A DNA stretch of 64,000 bases from NCBI RefSeq assembly GCF_016907435.1, contig NZ_JAFBBZ010000001.1, forward strand, positions 3,534,001 to 3,598,000, given 5' to 3'. Shown in pieces: positions 45,837-56,900 of this stretch. Each line of letters opens with the position of its first letter. Position 1 is the stretch's first letter. The notes below the pieces were generated by a model that worked only from the letters and a program-made list of their open reading frames with translations, was not told where the DNA came from and did not search any database. Position numbers and translations under genes: made by a program. Source of the DNA: Nocardioides salarius. Lineage in GTDB: Bacteria; Actinomycetota; Actinomycetes; Propionibacteriales; Nocardioidaceae.

Positions 45837-48029
45837 ATGGCACACGATCCAGCTCACCTCAACCACCCCAGGAACGACGCTGCCGGCGTTGGCGATGGGC
45901 ACCCGTTCTCCAGCGACCACGCCGACGGTGTAGAACACGGTCATGCCGGTCACGGCGGCGCTCGCCGTGGCGGCAGTCGAGATGCCGGAGATGGCCAGGG
46001 GCAGCACTCCCATGGCGGCAAGCACGCCGGGCACGACACCGAGCAGTTTCGTCGTCGGTTCTGGTGGAGTCTCCTGCTGACCCTGCCGGTGGTGGCGACC
46101 AGTGGCATGGTCATGGACTGGTTCGGCTACGACCTCGAGTTCCCCGGCGTGAAGTTGGTGGGTCCGGTCCTGGGGTCGGTGATCTTCTTCTGGGGTGGTT
46201 GGCCGTTCCTGGAGGGCGGCTGGCGCGAGCTCAAGGAACGCAAGCCAGGGATGATGTTGTTGATCTCCATGGCGATCATCGTCGCCTACGTGGCGTCGAT
46301 GGCGACCTCGCTGGGCTGGTTCGACCTGGACTTCTGGTGGGAGCTTGCCGCGCTGGTGACGATCATGCTGCTCGGCCACTGGCAGGAGATGAGGGCGCTT
46401 GGCCAGGCTCAGGACGCGGTCGCCGCGCTGGCCGAGCTGCTTCCCGACGAGGCCGAACGAGTGGGACCGGACGGATCGATCGAGTCCGTGGCGATCGAGG
46501 ACCTGCTGGCCGGTGACGTCGTGCTGGTCCGCTCCGGTGCCCGGGTGCCCGCAGACGGTGAGATCGTCGAGGGGTCCGCTGAGCTCAACGAGGCGATGAT
46601 CACCGGCGAATCGAAGCCGGTCGCCAAGGACGTCGGGGACCGGGTGGTGGCCGGCACCGTGTCGACCGACTCGGCGATCCGGGTTCGGGTCGACGCGGTG
46701 GGTGAGGACACGACGCTGGCTGGGATCCAGCGACTGGTCGCGGAGGCGCAGGCCTCGCAGTCCCGCACGCAGGTGCTGGCCGACCGGGCAGCCGCCCTGT
46801 TGTTCTACGTGGCCACCGGAGTGGCTGCCATTACCGCCGTGGTGTGGTTCCTGCTCGGTGATAGCGACGAGGCCGTCACCCGGGTCGTCACAGTGTTGGT
46901 GATCTCATGTCCGCACGCCCTCGGCTTGGCCATCCCGTTGACGACCTCGATCTCCTCGGCCGTCGCAGCCCGTAACGGCATCCTGATCAAGGACCGGCTG
47001 GCCCTGGAGCAGAGCCGCACTGTCGACGCGATCCTGTTCGACAAGACGGGCACCCTCACGAAGGGACAGCACAACGTGGTTGGCGCCCGCGGTGCCGGCA
47101 ACATCAGCGTGGATGAGGTGCTCCGCCTGGCCGGAGGGGTCGAGTCCGACAGCGAGCATCCCCTGGCGCGGGCAATTGTCGATGCGGCGAAACAACGCGG
47201 CGACGTGGCCCCGGCCACCGAGTTCCGATCGATCACCGGCCGTGGGGTCGAGGCCACTGTCGACGGCGACGCCTACGCGGTCGGCGGACCGGCGCTGCTG
47301 CGGGAACGTGCCCTGGCCGAACCCGCGGACCTCTCCGAGTGGTCCCAGGGCTGGAAGGACCGCGGTGCCGCGGTGCTGTACCTTGTGCGGCGCGACACGA
47401 TCATCGGGGGCATCGCACTCGAGGACGAGGTGCGCCCCGAGGCCCGCGACGCCGTCCGTGAGCTCCACCAAATGGGCCGACAGGTGATGATGATCACCGG
47501 CGACGCGCGCCAGGTCGCCGAGGCGGTCGGCAACGACCTCGGGATCGACGAGGTGATGGCGGAGGTCCTGCCCGAGGAGAAGGACGCCAAGGTCGCCGAG
47601 CTGCAGGCCCGTGGCTTGAAGGTGGCCATGGTCGGCGACGGTGTCAACGACGCCCCGGCACTGGCCCGGGCCGATGTCGGGATCGCCATCGGTGCTGGCA
47701 CCGATGTCGCCATCGAGTCTGCCGGGCTGATCCTGGCCAGCTCGGATCCCAGGGCGGTGGCAGGCATCATTCGGCTCTCGAAGGCCGCCTACCGCAAGAG
47801 TATGCAGAACCTGTGGTGGGCGGCGGGCTACAACGTGCTCGCAATCCCGATCGCTGCCGGCGCGCTCCACTGGGCTGGGATCAGCATGCCGCCCGCGGCT
47901 GCTGCTGTGCTGATGAGCGTGTCGACGATCGTCGTCGCCCTCAACGCTCAGTTGCTGCGACGAGTCGAGCTCCGTCCTCCGGCGATCGACGAGAGCACGG
48001 AGGTGCTGCCGGTCGGGGCGAGTAGATGA
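45837..48029 (+). CDS. P1B-type copper ATPase, CopB-like (CPH motif)
   Basis: The 730-residue pump has a His-rich N-terminus (HADGVEHGHAGHGG, HSHGGKHAGHD) in place of a CxxC domain, eight predicted helices, the metal-site motif SCPHALG (about 357), the phosphorylation site DKTGTLTKG (about 401), SEHPLARAI and GDGVNDAPALARAD. CPH marks the CopB (P1B-3) class, which exports copper or silver. ATG 45837 has TTGGAGG upstream; ATG 45813 is a less likely start. Confidence 0.9.
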   Translation: MAHDPAHLNHPRNDAAGVGDGHPFSSDHADGVEHGHAGHGGARRGGSRDAGDGQGQHSHGGKHAGHDTEQFRRRFWWSLLLTLPVVATSGMVMDWFGYDLEFPGVKLVGPVLGSVIFFWGGWPFLEGGWRELKERKPGMMLLISMAIIVAYVASMATSLGWFDLDFWWELAALVTIMLLGHWQEMRALGQAQDAVAALAELLPDEAERVGPDGSIESVAIEDLLAGDVVLVRSGARVPADGEIVEGSAELNEAMITGESKPVAKDVGDRVVAGTVSTDSAIRVRVDAVGEDTTLAGIQRLVAEAQASQSRTQVLADRAAALLFYVATGVAAITAVVWFLLGDSDEAVTRVVTVLVISCPHALGLAIPLTTSISSAVAARNGILIKDRLALEQSRTVDAILFDKTGTLTKGQHNVVGARGAGNISVDEVLRLAGGVESDSEHPLARAIVDAAKQRGDVAPATEFRSITGRGVEATVDGDAYAVGGPALLRERALAEPADLSEWSQGWKDRGAAVLYLVRRDTIIGGIALEDEVRPEARDAVRELHQMGRQVMMITGDARQVAEAVGNDLGIDEVMAEVLPEEKDAKVAELQARGLKVAMVGDGVNDAPALARADVGIAIGAGTDVAIESAGLILASSDPRAVAGIIRLSKAAYRKSMQNLWWAAGYNVLAIPIAAGALHWAGISMPPAAAAVLMSVSTIVVALNAQLLRRVELRPPAIDESTEVLPVGASR

Positions 48030-48129
48030 ACCAACCCGACGCTATCGGCGGTGATCGAGGAGGACAGGCGTCCGTGGAGCCGGGCCTCGGTCAGCGCACC
48101 CGCACCACCTACACAGGGGGGCTAACCCG

Positions 48130-50568
48130 ATGACGACCAACCAGCAACCCGCCACCACTCGTGCTGCGGGGACCCTGAGCGACGAGGAGCTCGCCCGCAT
48201 CGACGCCTGGTGGCGGGCGGCGAACTACCTCGCGGTCGGTCAGATCTACCTGATGGACAACCCGCTGCTGCGCGAGCCGCTGCGGGATGAGCATGTGAAG
48301 CCGCGGCTGCTGGGCCATTGGGGCACGACGCCGGGGCTGAACTTCATCTACGCGCATCTCAACCGCGCGATCATGGCCCGCGACTTGGACATGATGTACG
48401 TCATGGGGCCGGGGCATGGCGGTCCTGGTCCGGTCGCGGCAGCGTGGCTGGAGGGCACCTACAGCGAGATCTACACCGACGTGTCCCGGGACGAGGCGGG
48501 GATGCGCCGGCTGTTCACTCAGTTTTCCTTTCCCGGCGGGATCCCGAGTCACGTGGCCCCGGAGACGCCGGGCTCGATCCACGAGGGGGGTGAGCTGGGC
48601 TACGCGCTGTCCCACGCGTACGGCGCGGCCTTCGACAACCCCGACCTGATCGTGGCCGCGGTCGTCGGTGACGGGGAGGCGGAGACCGGTCCGCTGGCCG
48701 CCAGTTGGCACTCGACCAAGTTTGTCGACCCGGCCCGCGACGGGGCGGTGCTGCCGATCCTGCACCTGAACGGGTACAAGATCGCCAATCCCACGGTGCT
48801 GGGCCGGATCGAGCGCGACGAGCTCGACGGGCTGCTGCGTGGCTACGGGCATACCCCGTACTACGTCGAGGGCGCCGATCCCGAGCAGATGCACCAGGAC
48901 TTCGCCGCCACCCTCGATCGTTGCCTGGACGAGATCACCGAGATCCGCCGCCTGGCCCGCGAGGAGGGGCGAACCCAGCGGCCACGCTGGCCGATGATCG
49001 TGCTGGTCTCCCCGAAGGGCTGGACCGGACCCAAGGAGGTCGACGGGCTGAAGGTGGAGGGGTTCTGGCGCTCCCACCAGGTGCCCTTCGCCAACGCGCG
49101 GGAGGACGATGCCCACCGTGCCGTGCTCGAGGAGTGGCTGCGCAGCTACCGGCCCGAGGAGCTGTTCGACCAGGACGGCGCACCGGTGGCGAGCATCCGC
49201 AACCTGCACCCGGCCGGGGAACGCCGGATGAGCGCCAACCCGCACGCCAACGGCGGGCTGCTGCTACAGGCCCTGCGGATGCCCGACTTCCGCGACTACG
49301 CCGTCCCGGTCGATCATCCCGGAACCGGGACGGTGGAGTCCACCCGGGTGCTGGGCACCTTCCTCCGCGACGTCATGGGCAACAACATGACCAACTTTCG
49401 GGTGTTCGCCCCGGATGAGAACAACTCCAACCGGTTGGGCGCCGTGCTGGAGGCGACCGACCGGGCCTGGATGGCGCCGATCCTGCCCGAGGACGTGGGC
49501 CTGGCCCCCGACGGCCGGGTCATGGAGATCCTGTCCGAGCACACCTGCCAGGGATGGCTGGAGGGCTATCTGCTCACCGGCCGGCACGGGTTCTTCTCCT
49601 GCTACGAGGCGTTCATCCACATCGTCGACTCGATGTTCAACCAGCACGCCAAGTGGTTGAAGGTCACCGACGACATCGCGTGGCGCCGCCCGGTCGCCTC
49701 GTTGAACTACCTGCTGACCTCGCACGTGTGGCGCCAGGACCACAACGGCTTCTCCCATCAGGATCCCGGCTTCATCGACCACGTGGTCAACAAGGGAGCG
49801 CAGGTCATCCGGGTCTATCTGCCCCCGGACGCGAACACCCTGCTGTCGGTGGCCGATCACTGCCTGCGCAGCAGGCAGTACGTGAACGTGATCGTGGCCG
49901 GCAAGCAGCCGCAGCTGCAGTACCTGTCGATGCAGGACGCCATCGTGCACGCCACGAAGGGGATCGGGATCTGGCAGTGGGCCAGTACCGATGCCGGGAA
50001 GGAGCCCGACGTGGTCCTGGCTTGCGCCGGTGACGTGCCGACGATGGAGACCCTCGCCGCGGCGCAGATCCTCCTCGGGTACTTCCCGGACCTGCGCCTC
50101 CGGGTGGTCAACGTGGTGGACCTGATGCGCCTACAAGACAAGCGGGATCACCCGCACGGGCTGACCGACCCGGAGTTCGACTCGCTGTTCACCACCGACA
50201 CGCCAGTGGTTTTCGCCTATCACGGCTACCCGTGGCTGATCCACCGCCTGACCTACCGACGGACCAACCACCAGAACCTCGCCGTCCGCGGGTATGTCGA
50301 GGAGGGAACCACCACCACCCCGTTCGACATGTGCGTGCTCAACCGGATCGACCGTTTCCACCTCGCCATCGACGTGCTCGACCGGGTGCCCCGACTTCAC
50401 GCGGTCTCCGCCCACGCCCGCGAGGCCCTGCACAGGAAGCTGATCGAGCACCGGCAGTACATCCGCACCCACGGCCAGGACATGCCTGAAGTCCGGAACT
50501 GGCAGTGGACCGGCCACGCGGGCCCATCGACAAGCGGCCCGAACCCGCTGGAGGAGCCGGAGCCTTGA
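48130..50568 (+). CDS. xfp: Phosphoketolase
   Basis: The 812-residue thiamine-diphosphate enzyme splits xylulose-5-phosphate and/or fructose-6-phosphate to acetyl phosphate. It has the family opening ([20 protein letters not shown]), [36 protein letters not shown] and the TPP motif [15 protein letters not shown]. Length is normal. Acetyl phosphate can give ATP through acetate kinase, which is not in this window. Confidence 0.94.
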   Translation: MTTNQQPATTRAAGTLSDEELARIDAWWRAANYLAVGQIYLMDNPLLREPLRDEHVKPRLLGHWGTTPGLNFIYAHLNRAIMARDLDMMYVMGPGHGGPGPVAAAWLEGTYSEIYTDVSRDEAGMRRLFTQFSFPGGIPSHVAPETPGSIHEGGELGYALSHAYGAAFDNPDLIVAAVVGDGEAETGPLAASWHSTKFVDPARDGAVLPILHLNGYKIANPTVLGRIERDELDGLLRGYGHTPYYVEGADPEQMHQDFAATLDRCLDEITEIRRLAREEGRTQRPRWPMIVLVSPKGWTGPKEVDGLKVEGFWRSHQVPFANAREDDAHRAVLEEWLRSYRPEELFDQDGAPVASIRNLHPAGERRMSANPHANGGLLLQALRMPDFRDYAVPVDHPGTGTVESTRVLGTFLRDVMGNNMTNFRVFAPDENNSNRLGAVLEATDRAWMAPILPEDVGLAPDGRVMEILSEHTCQGWLEGYLLTGRHGFFSCYEAFIHIVDSMFNQHAKWLKVTDDIAWRRPVASLNYLLTSHVWRQDHNGFSHQDPGFIDHVVNKGAQVIRVYLPPDANTLLSVADHCLRSRQYVNVIVAGKQPQLQYLSMQDAIVHATKGIGIWQWASTDAGKEPDVVLACAGDVPTMETLAAAQILLGYFPDLRLRVVNVVDLMRLQDKRDHPHGLTDPEFDSLFTTDTPVVFAYHGYPWLIHRLTYRRTNHQNLAVRGYVEEGTTTTPFDMCVLNRIDRFHLAIDVLDRVPRLHAVSAHAREALHRKLIEHRQYIRTHGQDMPEVRNWQWTGHAGPSTSGPNPLEEPEP

Positions 50569-51061
50569 TCTTCGCCGACAGCGACCAATCCAGCCACATC
50601 GACCCGGTCGAGCGCATCGTCGGGGCCGATCCGAGGTGCACCACGGCTCCTGCCGGGTCACGGCTAGGCGCAGCACCCAGCCGCGGTCGATGTGGTGGCG
50701 GAGGGGCTCGGTCCAGAGGGGTCACCGGAGGCTCACCGTCTGTGCTGTCACAGCAGTGGGAGCTGTCCGGCACGAGCTCGGCCGCTACCTCGAATGTCGC
50801 GGCCTGCGGCCGTTCGTCGAGGATCGTGGCGAGCCGGGCCTGGATGCGGGTGGCTTCCTCGCTGCGGTGCATCTGGGCGAAGGTCTCGGCGCTCTCGTGT
50901 TCGACGAGGGCGGCGAAGGAGTCCCCGGCACCGCGGAGCAGCCGCCGTTGCCGCAGACCCGCGGTGCCACGCAGGACGTCGTTGGACCAGGTGAACCAGT
51001 CGAGGAACGACTGGACTCGCTCCTGGGGGACTGCTGGGAAGCGGATCGTTGCGACGAACAT
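50339..51061 (-). CDS. Antibiotic biosynthesis monooxygenase-like domain protein with abnormal 3' end
   Basis: The first 104 residues look like a dimeric ABM/heme-degrading-like domain ([40 protein letters not shown]). The ATG has AAGGAGAGG upstream. Beyond about 50750 the frame runs through a Pro/Arg-rich stretch and then antisense to the end of xfp, which looks like noise. The natural stop was probably lost by a frameshift or rearrangement near 50700-50750. The functional product, if any, is short. Confidence 0.5.
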   Translation of the reverse strand: MFVATIRFPAVPQERVQSFLDWFTWSNDVLRGTAGLRQRRLLRGAGDSFAALVEHESAETFAQMHRSEEATRIQARLATILDERPQAATFEVAAELVPDSSHCCDSTDGEPPVTPLDRAPPPPHRPRLGAAPSRDPAGAVVHLGSAPTMRSTGSMWLDWSLSAKIKAPAPPAGSGRLSMGPRGRSTASSGLQACPGRGCGCTAGARSASCAGPRGRGRRPREVGAPGRARRWRGGNGRSG

Positions 51062-51417
51062 GGTTGCCTCTCCTTCATCTGACGGTCGCCGGCGGTGGGC
51101 CGACCCCGGTAGCTGCTCGGTTCCGCCGGGCGGCGGCCGATTGCCCTCCAGCGTGCAGCGGTTGTGCGAAGCCGCTGCGAGGATCCGATGTACCTCTTGT
51201 GAAGATCCCCGGGCTGGCTGCCGTCACCCCGGTGTTTCCATGACGGCATGGCCGAGCTGCGGCCGGTTCTTCATCGAACCTTCACCGGTGCCACGGCAAG
51301 CCCTTCACCGGACCACGGTTATCTGGCAGGCACAAGACATACCGCACCCGGGTACGGCCCATCGACACCCGCGGACGTCTGCGGGTGTGGTGCACGCCGG
51401 GTGGGAGGAGAGCTGCC
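51062..51417. other. Regulatory region before csoR
   Basis: There is no gene in this gap. It separates the leftward ABM-like gene from csoR and holds the TGAAG triple site at 51269-51307. CCGCGGACGTCTGCGGG near 51370 is a small hairpin just before the csoR ribosome site. Confidence 0.45.
51269..51307. promoter_or_regulatory. TGAAG triple repeat, site 4 (reverse)
   Basis: CTTCA at 51269, 51280 and 51303: spacings of 11 and 23 bp, the mirror image of site 2. It lies upstream of csoR and the downstream GAPDH gene, and also upstream of the leftward ABM-like gene. Confidence 0.62.
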
Positions 51418-51696
51418 ATGACGGGTGACAGCGCGCAGCGGGAGCTGATCAACCGGCTGAGCCGGATCGAGGGTCAGGTGCGGGGGATCTCCCGGCTGGT
51501 GGCAGAGGACACGTACTGCATCGACATCCTCACCCAAGTGTCCGCGGCGTCACGTGCCCTGCAGTGTGTGGCGCTGCTGCTGTTGGAGGACCACATCGAG
51601 TACTGCCTGCTCGACGCGGCGAGAGCCGGCGGCGCGGAGCGCGAGGACAAGCTCAAGGAGGCCTCGGCGGCGATCGGCCGGCTTGTCCGGAGCTAG
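51418..51696 (+). CDS. csoR: CsoR-family copper-sensing repressor
   Basis: The 92-residue protein is a CsoR/RcnR four-helix repressor with the Cu(I) ligands Cys-His-Cys in TYCIDIL, DHIEYCL (about residues 34, 59 and 63) and the usual RLSRIEGQVRGISRL first helix. Copper binding releases the operator. ATG 51418 is preceded by GGGAGGAGAG. It lies before the GAPDH gene; the operator is not identified. Confidence 0.9.
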   Translation: MTGDSAQRELINRLSRIEGQVRGISRLVAEDTYCIDILTQVSAASRALQCVALLLLEDHIEYCLLDAARAGGAEREDKLKEASAAIGRLVRS

Positions 51697-51779
51697 CGGC
51701 ACCGGCACCTGAGCTCAGCGCCGCTCCACCAACCCCAGCGGTACCCGCACACCAACCGATCAGAAGAAGGAGAAGTCCC

Positions 51780-52847
51780 ATGACTGAGAACATGATTCGC
51801 GTCGCGGTCAACGGCTACGGGGTGATCGGCAAACGGGTCGTCGACGCGGTCCGCGCCATGCCGGACATGGTGCTGGTCGGCGTCGCCGACGTGATCGGGG
51901 ACTGGCGGATCCGCACCGCGGTCGGGCAGGGCATCGCGGTGTTCGCGGCGACCGGTCAGGGCGAGGCCGCGATGCGTGCCGCCGGTGTACCCGTGGCCGG
52001 GAGCCTGGAGGACTTGCTCGGGGTCGTCGACGTGGTGGTGGACACGACCCCGAAGAGGGTCGCCGCGACCAACCTGGCGACCTACCGGGCGGCCGGAGTC
52101 AAGGCGGTGTTCCAGGGCGGTGAGGCTCACGCCACCACCGGGCACTCCTTCGTGGCGCAGGCCAACTACGCCAGCGCGGTCGGGCGCGACATGACCCGGG
52201 TGGTGTCGTGCAACACCACCAGCGTGGTGCGGGTGCTGGGAGCGTTGCAGGACGCCGGCCTGCTGGCCCGGGCGCGTGGCGTGCTGATCCGGCGGGCCAC
52301 CGACCCGGGGGAGTCCCACCTGGGCGGGGTGATGAACACCGTGGTGCCCGAGGCCTCCATTCCTTCCCATCAGGGCCCGGACGCACTCACCGTGCGACCG
52401 GACCTGGACGTGGTGACGATGGCCGCGAAGGCCGCGCACACCCAGACCCACAACCACTACTGGACCCTGCAGCTGACCCGTCCGGCCAGCCGGGAGGAGG
52501 TGCTCGAGGCGTTGCGGGCCGCGCCCCGGATTGCGTTCATCAAGATGACGGACGGACTGGCCGCACTGAACACCACCGTCGAACTGATGCGAGATCTCGG
52601 ACGGCCCCGCGGCGACATGTGGGAGGTCGCGGTCTGGGAGGACGTCTTGGCCGTGCAGGACGATGAGGCGTTCTTGACCTACCAGGTCTACAACGAAGCG
52701 ATCGTGGTCCCCGAGACCATCGACGCGATCCGGGCGTTGACCGGCAGCGTGCCCGACGGCCCGACCTCGATCGCGATGACCGACCAGGCTCTGGGCATGC
52801 GCCGGGAGTTCCTCCCCGTTCTGGACCAGGCGGTCACCGGCGCATGA
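51780..52847 (+). CDS. Type II (archaeal-like) glyceraldehyde-3-phosphate dehydrogenase
   Basis: The 355-residue enzyme has the Rossmann start VAVNGYGVIGKRVVDAV, FQGGEAHATTGHSFVAQ, the catalytic cysteine in VVSCNTTSVVR (about 145) and RRATDPGESHLGGVMNT. These belong to the archaeal-type GAPDH family, not to the usual bacterial GapA. It would give an alternative step from triose phosphate that feeds or bypasses phosphoketolase flux. The ATG follows AAGGAG. It was probably acquired by transfer; this is inferred. Confidence 0.88.
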   Translation: MTENMIRVAVNGYGVIGKRVVDAVRAMPDMVLVGVADVIGDWRIRTAVGQGIAVFAATGQGEAAMRAAGVPVAGSLEDLLGVVDVVVDTTPKRVAATNLATYRAAGVKAVFQGGEAHATTGHSFVAQANYASAVGRDMTRVVSCNTTSVVRVLGALQDAGLLARARGVLIRRATDPGESHLGGVMNTVVPEASIPSHQGPDALTVRPDLDVVTMAAKAAHTQTHNHYWTLQLTRPASREEVLEALRAAPRIAFIKMTDGLAALNTTVELMRDLGRPRGDMWEVAVWEDVLAVQDDEAFLTYQVYNEAIVVPETIDAIRALTGSVPDGPTSIAMTDQALGMRREFLPVLDQAVTGA

Positions 52848-53021
52848 GGACCAAGAAATGGCGCAGCCCCACTTCGATGCCTGGGCTCTCGATCATCATC
52901 GCGGTCGACGCACTGCACCCGAGCCGGCTCCGGCTGCCGTCGACGCCGCCGGCTGGTGCGGCCGATGCGCCGGACCGCCGAGAGCCGGCACGCGCCAGCA
53001 GCCGCTGACCACGATCCGACC

Positions 53022-53981
53022 ATGCCTGCCTCGAGCACCACCAACCCGCTCGCCGAACCCGTACCCGGTGCGCCGGGGCGGCCCCGGCCGAGACGGATGC
53101 TGCTGGTCACCGCTGCGTGGGGTTCGTGCTTCGTGGCCATCGAGTGGGGGCTACGGGACGCGCCGGTGCTGTGGTTCGCCGCCCTGCGCGGGCTGGTGGC
53201 CGGAATAGCGCTGCTGCTGCTCGCCGCCGCCCAGCGGCGTCCAGCACCGCCGGGGCTCCGGGCCTGGGGACAGATCACCCTGCTGGGCCTGGTCAACGGC
53301 ACGATCGCGTTCGCGGCGATGTTCGTCGGTGTCGCGGGGGCAGCCACGGGCACCGCCGCGGTGCTGGCGAACGCGCAGCCGCTGCTCATCGTGCTGCCGG
53401 CATGGTGGCTGTACGGGGAGGCGCTGTCGCGGCGGACCGTGATCGCGCTGGTGGTCGGCTTCGCCGGCCTGGTCCTGGTCGCGGTGCCGGGAGGTGGCGG
53501 GGACGGAGCGCTGATGTCGCTGACGGCGGCGACGGCGATCACGGCCGGAACGCTGCTGTCCCGCCGGCTGGGTGGGCTGGATGTGATCGTGGTCACCGGC
53601 TGGCACTTCGTGATCGGCGGTGTAGCCGGCGCGGTGCTCGCCGCCGTGGTGGAGGGTGCCCCGGTCATCGCGTGGACGCCGCGGTTCGTGGTCGTGCTGG
53701 CGTTCTTGTCCCTGGTCGGCACGGCTGCTGCGTTCGTGGTGTGGTTCACGGAGGTCCAGCGTGCCCGGCTGGACCTGCTGAGCGCCTGGACGTTCCTGAC
53801 CCCCGTGGTCGGCATCGCCCTCGCCGCGCTCCTGCTGAGGGAGCGACCGGACGGGTGGACCGCGGTCGGGCTGTTCACGGTGCTGGTGGCCCTGGGGGCC
53901 ATCCTGCGACCGTCGCCGAGTCACGTCCAGCCGGTTCCCCTTGACCACACCGACGCACCTTCAGAGGTGGAGAAGAGATGA
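53022..53981 (+). CDS. EamA-family (DMT) transporter
   Basis: The protein of about 319 residues has ten predicted helices in two EamA halves (GLVAGIALLLLAAAQRR, NAQPLLIVLPAWWLYGEAL, LDLLSAWTFLTPVVGIALAA). Members export amino acids, sugars or metabolites. ATG 53022 is chosen; 52956 is possible but adds an unlikely charged lead. The stop overlaps the next gene by four bases (ATGA), so the two may be co-translated. Confidence 0.8.
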   Translation: MPASSTTNPLAEPVPGAPGRPRPRRMLLVTAAWGSCFVAIEWGLRDAPVLWFAALRGLVAGIALLLLAAAQRRPAPPGLRAWGQITLLGLVNGTIAFAAMFVGVAGAATGTAAVLANAQPLLIVLPAWWLYGEALSRRTVIALVVGFAGLVLVAVPGGGGDGALMSLTAATAITAGTLLSRRLGGLDVIVVTGWHFVIGGVAGAVLAAVVEGAPVIAWTPRFVVVLAFLSLVGTAAAFVVWFTEVQRARLDLLSAWTFLTPVVGIALAALLLRERPDGWTAVGLFTVLVALGAILRPSPSHVQPVPLDHTDAPSEVEKR

Positions 53982-56900
53982 CCAACCCGCTACCGACACC
54001 CGAGGCGACCGGCCCGACGCCCACCGGTGCCATGCCGCCGCAGGACGCGGTGATCTTCGACATGGACGGCGTGGTCACCGACACCGCCGCGATCCACGCG
54101 AAGGCGTGGAAGCGGCTGTTCGACGCGGTACTGGGCGACGACCGGGCCAGGACAGGCACCGGAGGTACGCCGCGGCCCTTCGACACGGACGCCGACTACC
54201 GCCGCTACGTGGACGGGCGGTCCCGGGAGGACGGGGTCGCGGCCTTCCTCGCCGCCCGCGACATCGACCTCCCCGCCGGGACCCCGCAGGACCCGCCGGG
54301 AAGCTGGACCGTGCACGGCCTGGCCGCCCGGAAGAACGAGATCTACCGCGAGCTTCTCGCCGAGCACGGGGTACGGGTGTTCGCCGGCACCGTGGAGCTG
54401 CTGCACAGGCTGCGGGCCGGCGGAGTGCCGGTCGCCCTGGTCACCGCCAGCCGCAACGCGGAGGCGTTGCTCGCCGCCGCCGACCTCGACCGGGTGTTCG
54501 ATGTCGTGGTGGACGGGGAGTCCGCCGCCGAGTCCGCGCTCCCGGGCAAACCGGACCCGGCCACCTTCGTCGAGGCCGCCCGCCGCCTCGGAGTGGCCCC
54601 GGGCAGGGCCGCGGTGGTCGAGGACGCAGTCGCCGGGGTGCAGGCGGCCCGCCGCGGCGGCTTCGGGCTGGTGGTGGGGGTGGACCGGTCCGGGCACCGG
54701 GAGGCGCTGGAAGCCGCCGGCGCCGACCTGGTGGTCGAGGACGTCTCCCAGCTGGACCTCGGCGCACTACGAGCCGACCCGTGGCTCCTGGTCTACCAGG
54801 GGTTCGACCCCGCACACGAAGGACACCGAGAAGCGCTGACCACGCTCGGCAACGGCTACCTCGGCACCCGAGGTGCGGCCCCCGAGCGAGCCGCGGACGG
54901 CGTGCACTACCCGGGCACCTACCTGGCCGGGGTCTACAACCGGCTCACCTCCACCGTGCACGACCGGGAGGTGGAGGACGAGCACCTCGTGAACGCCCCG
55001 AACTGGCTGTGCCTGGACGTGCGCACCGGCGAGGACCCGTGGTGGTCCCAGGGTGGGTTAGTGGTGTCCGCCGAGTGTCGGGAGCTGGACCTGCGTCGCG
55101 GTGTGCTGACCCGGCATGCGGTGCTCACCGACCCCGCCGGTCGGCGGCTAAGGCTGACCCAGCGCCGGCTGGTGTCGATGGCCCGCCCACACCTGGCCGC
55201 ACTGGAGACCACCCTGGTCGCCGACGGCTGGAGCGGCACGGTGACCATCGCCAGCAGCATCGACGCCGGCGTAAACAACCGCAACGTCGCGGAGTACCGG
55301 CCGCTGGCCGACCAGCACCTGCGCACAGTCTCCACCGAGGAGGTAGATCCGAGCACGTTGCTGGTGGATGTCGAGACCACCCAGAGCCGGGTCCGCCTTG
55401 CGATCGCCGCCCGAACCATGGTGAACGGAACCGCTGTGACCGGCACCGAGGCCACTAGTTCAGGCACCGCGAAGGAGGAGGTGTCGGGGCGCCGGTTCGA
55501 GCTGGCGCTGGAGGACGGGGTGCCGGTCACGGTGGACAAGACAGTGGCCGTCTTCACCTCCCGGGACCGGGCGATCTCCTCGCCCCGGCTTGCGGCGCTG
55601 CAGGAGCTGGCCTGGGTCCCGGGCGGGCTTGGCGACCTGCTGCCCGCCCATGAGGCGGCCTGGCAGCAACTCTGGGACCGGTTCGCCATCGAGCTGGACG
55701 CGGACCGGCAGACCCAGCTGACGCTGAATCTGCACCTGTTCCACCTGCTGCAGTCACTGTCCCCTCATACCGTCGACCTCGACGCCGGGGTGCCGGCCCG
55801 GGGCCTGCACGGGGAGGGCTACCGCGGGCACGTGTTCTGGGACGAGCTGTTCGTGCTGCCGGTGCTCACCACGCACCTGCCCTGGGTCACCCGGGCGCTG
55901 CTCGACTACCGGCATCGACGTCTCGATGCGGCCCGCCGCGCCGCCACCGCCGGAGGGCTCGCCGGCGCGATGTTCCCCTGGCAGAGCGGCAGCGACGGCC
56001 GGGAGGAGACCCCCAGTCAGCTGTACAACCTGCGCTCGGGTCGGTGGATGCCCGACAACTCCCGGCGCCAACGTCACGTCGGGCTCGCGGTCGCCTACAA
56101 CGCCTGGCAGTACTACCAGACCACCGGTGACGTCGCCTGGCTGGCCCACCGCGGCGCCGACCTGGTCATCGAGGTGGCCCGGCTGTTCACCAGCCTGGCC
56201 ACCTACGACGGTGACGAAGACCGCTACCACATCGATGGGGTGATGGGCCCCGACGAGTACCACGACGGCTACCCCGACACCCCCGGCCAGGGACTGCGGG
56301 ACAACGCCTACACCAACGTGCTCACCGCCTGGGTCTGCCGGCGCGCCGTGGACGTTCTGGACCTGACGGCCGGGCACGACTGCGACGAGCTGCGCACCCG
56401 GCTGAACATCCGGCCCGACGAGCCGGACCGGTGGGAGCACCTGAGTCGCCGCCTCACCGTGCCTTTCCACGAGGGGGTGATCAGCCAGTTCGCCGGCTAC
56501 GAAGCCCTGGCCGAGCTGGACTGGGACCACTATCGGGAGACCTACGGCAACATCGGCCGGCTCGACCTGATTCTCGAGGCCGAGGGAGACACCACCAACC
56601 GGTACAAGCTCGCCAAGCAGGCCGACGTCCTCATGCTCGCCTACCTGTTCGGCCCCGACGGGCTCGCCGAGATGCTCCGCCGACTGGGCTACCCGACCGA
56701 TCCCGGCCTGGTCGGCGACACTGTGGACTACTACCTGGCACGGACCGCGCACGGCTCCACCCTGAGCCGGGTGGTGCACGCCTCGGTCCTGGCGCGCATG
56801 GACCCCGCCCGGGGCTGGCAGACCTTTCGCGAGGCGCTGGCCGCCGACCTGGACGACACCCAGGGCGGCACCACCCGGGAAGGGATCCACCTTGGGGCGA

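Noticed and set aside
53941..55458. 505-codon rightward ORF overlapping the HAD-GH65 gene
   Set aside because: Out-of-frame Arg/Pro-rich shadow of a well-supported gene.
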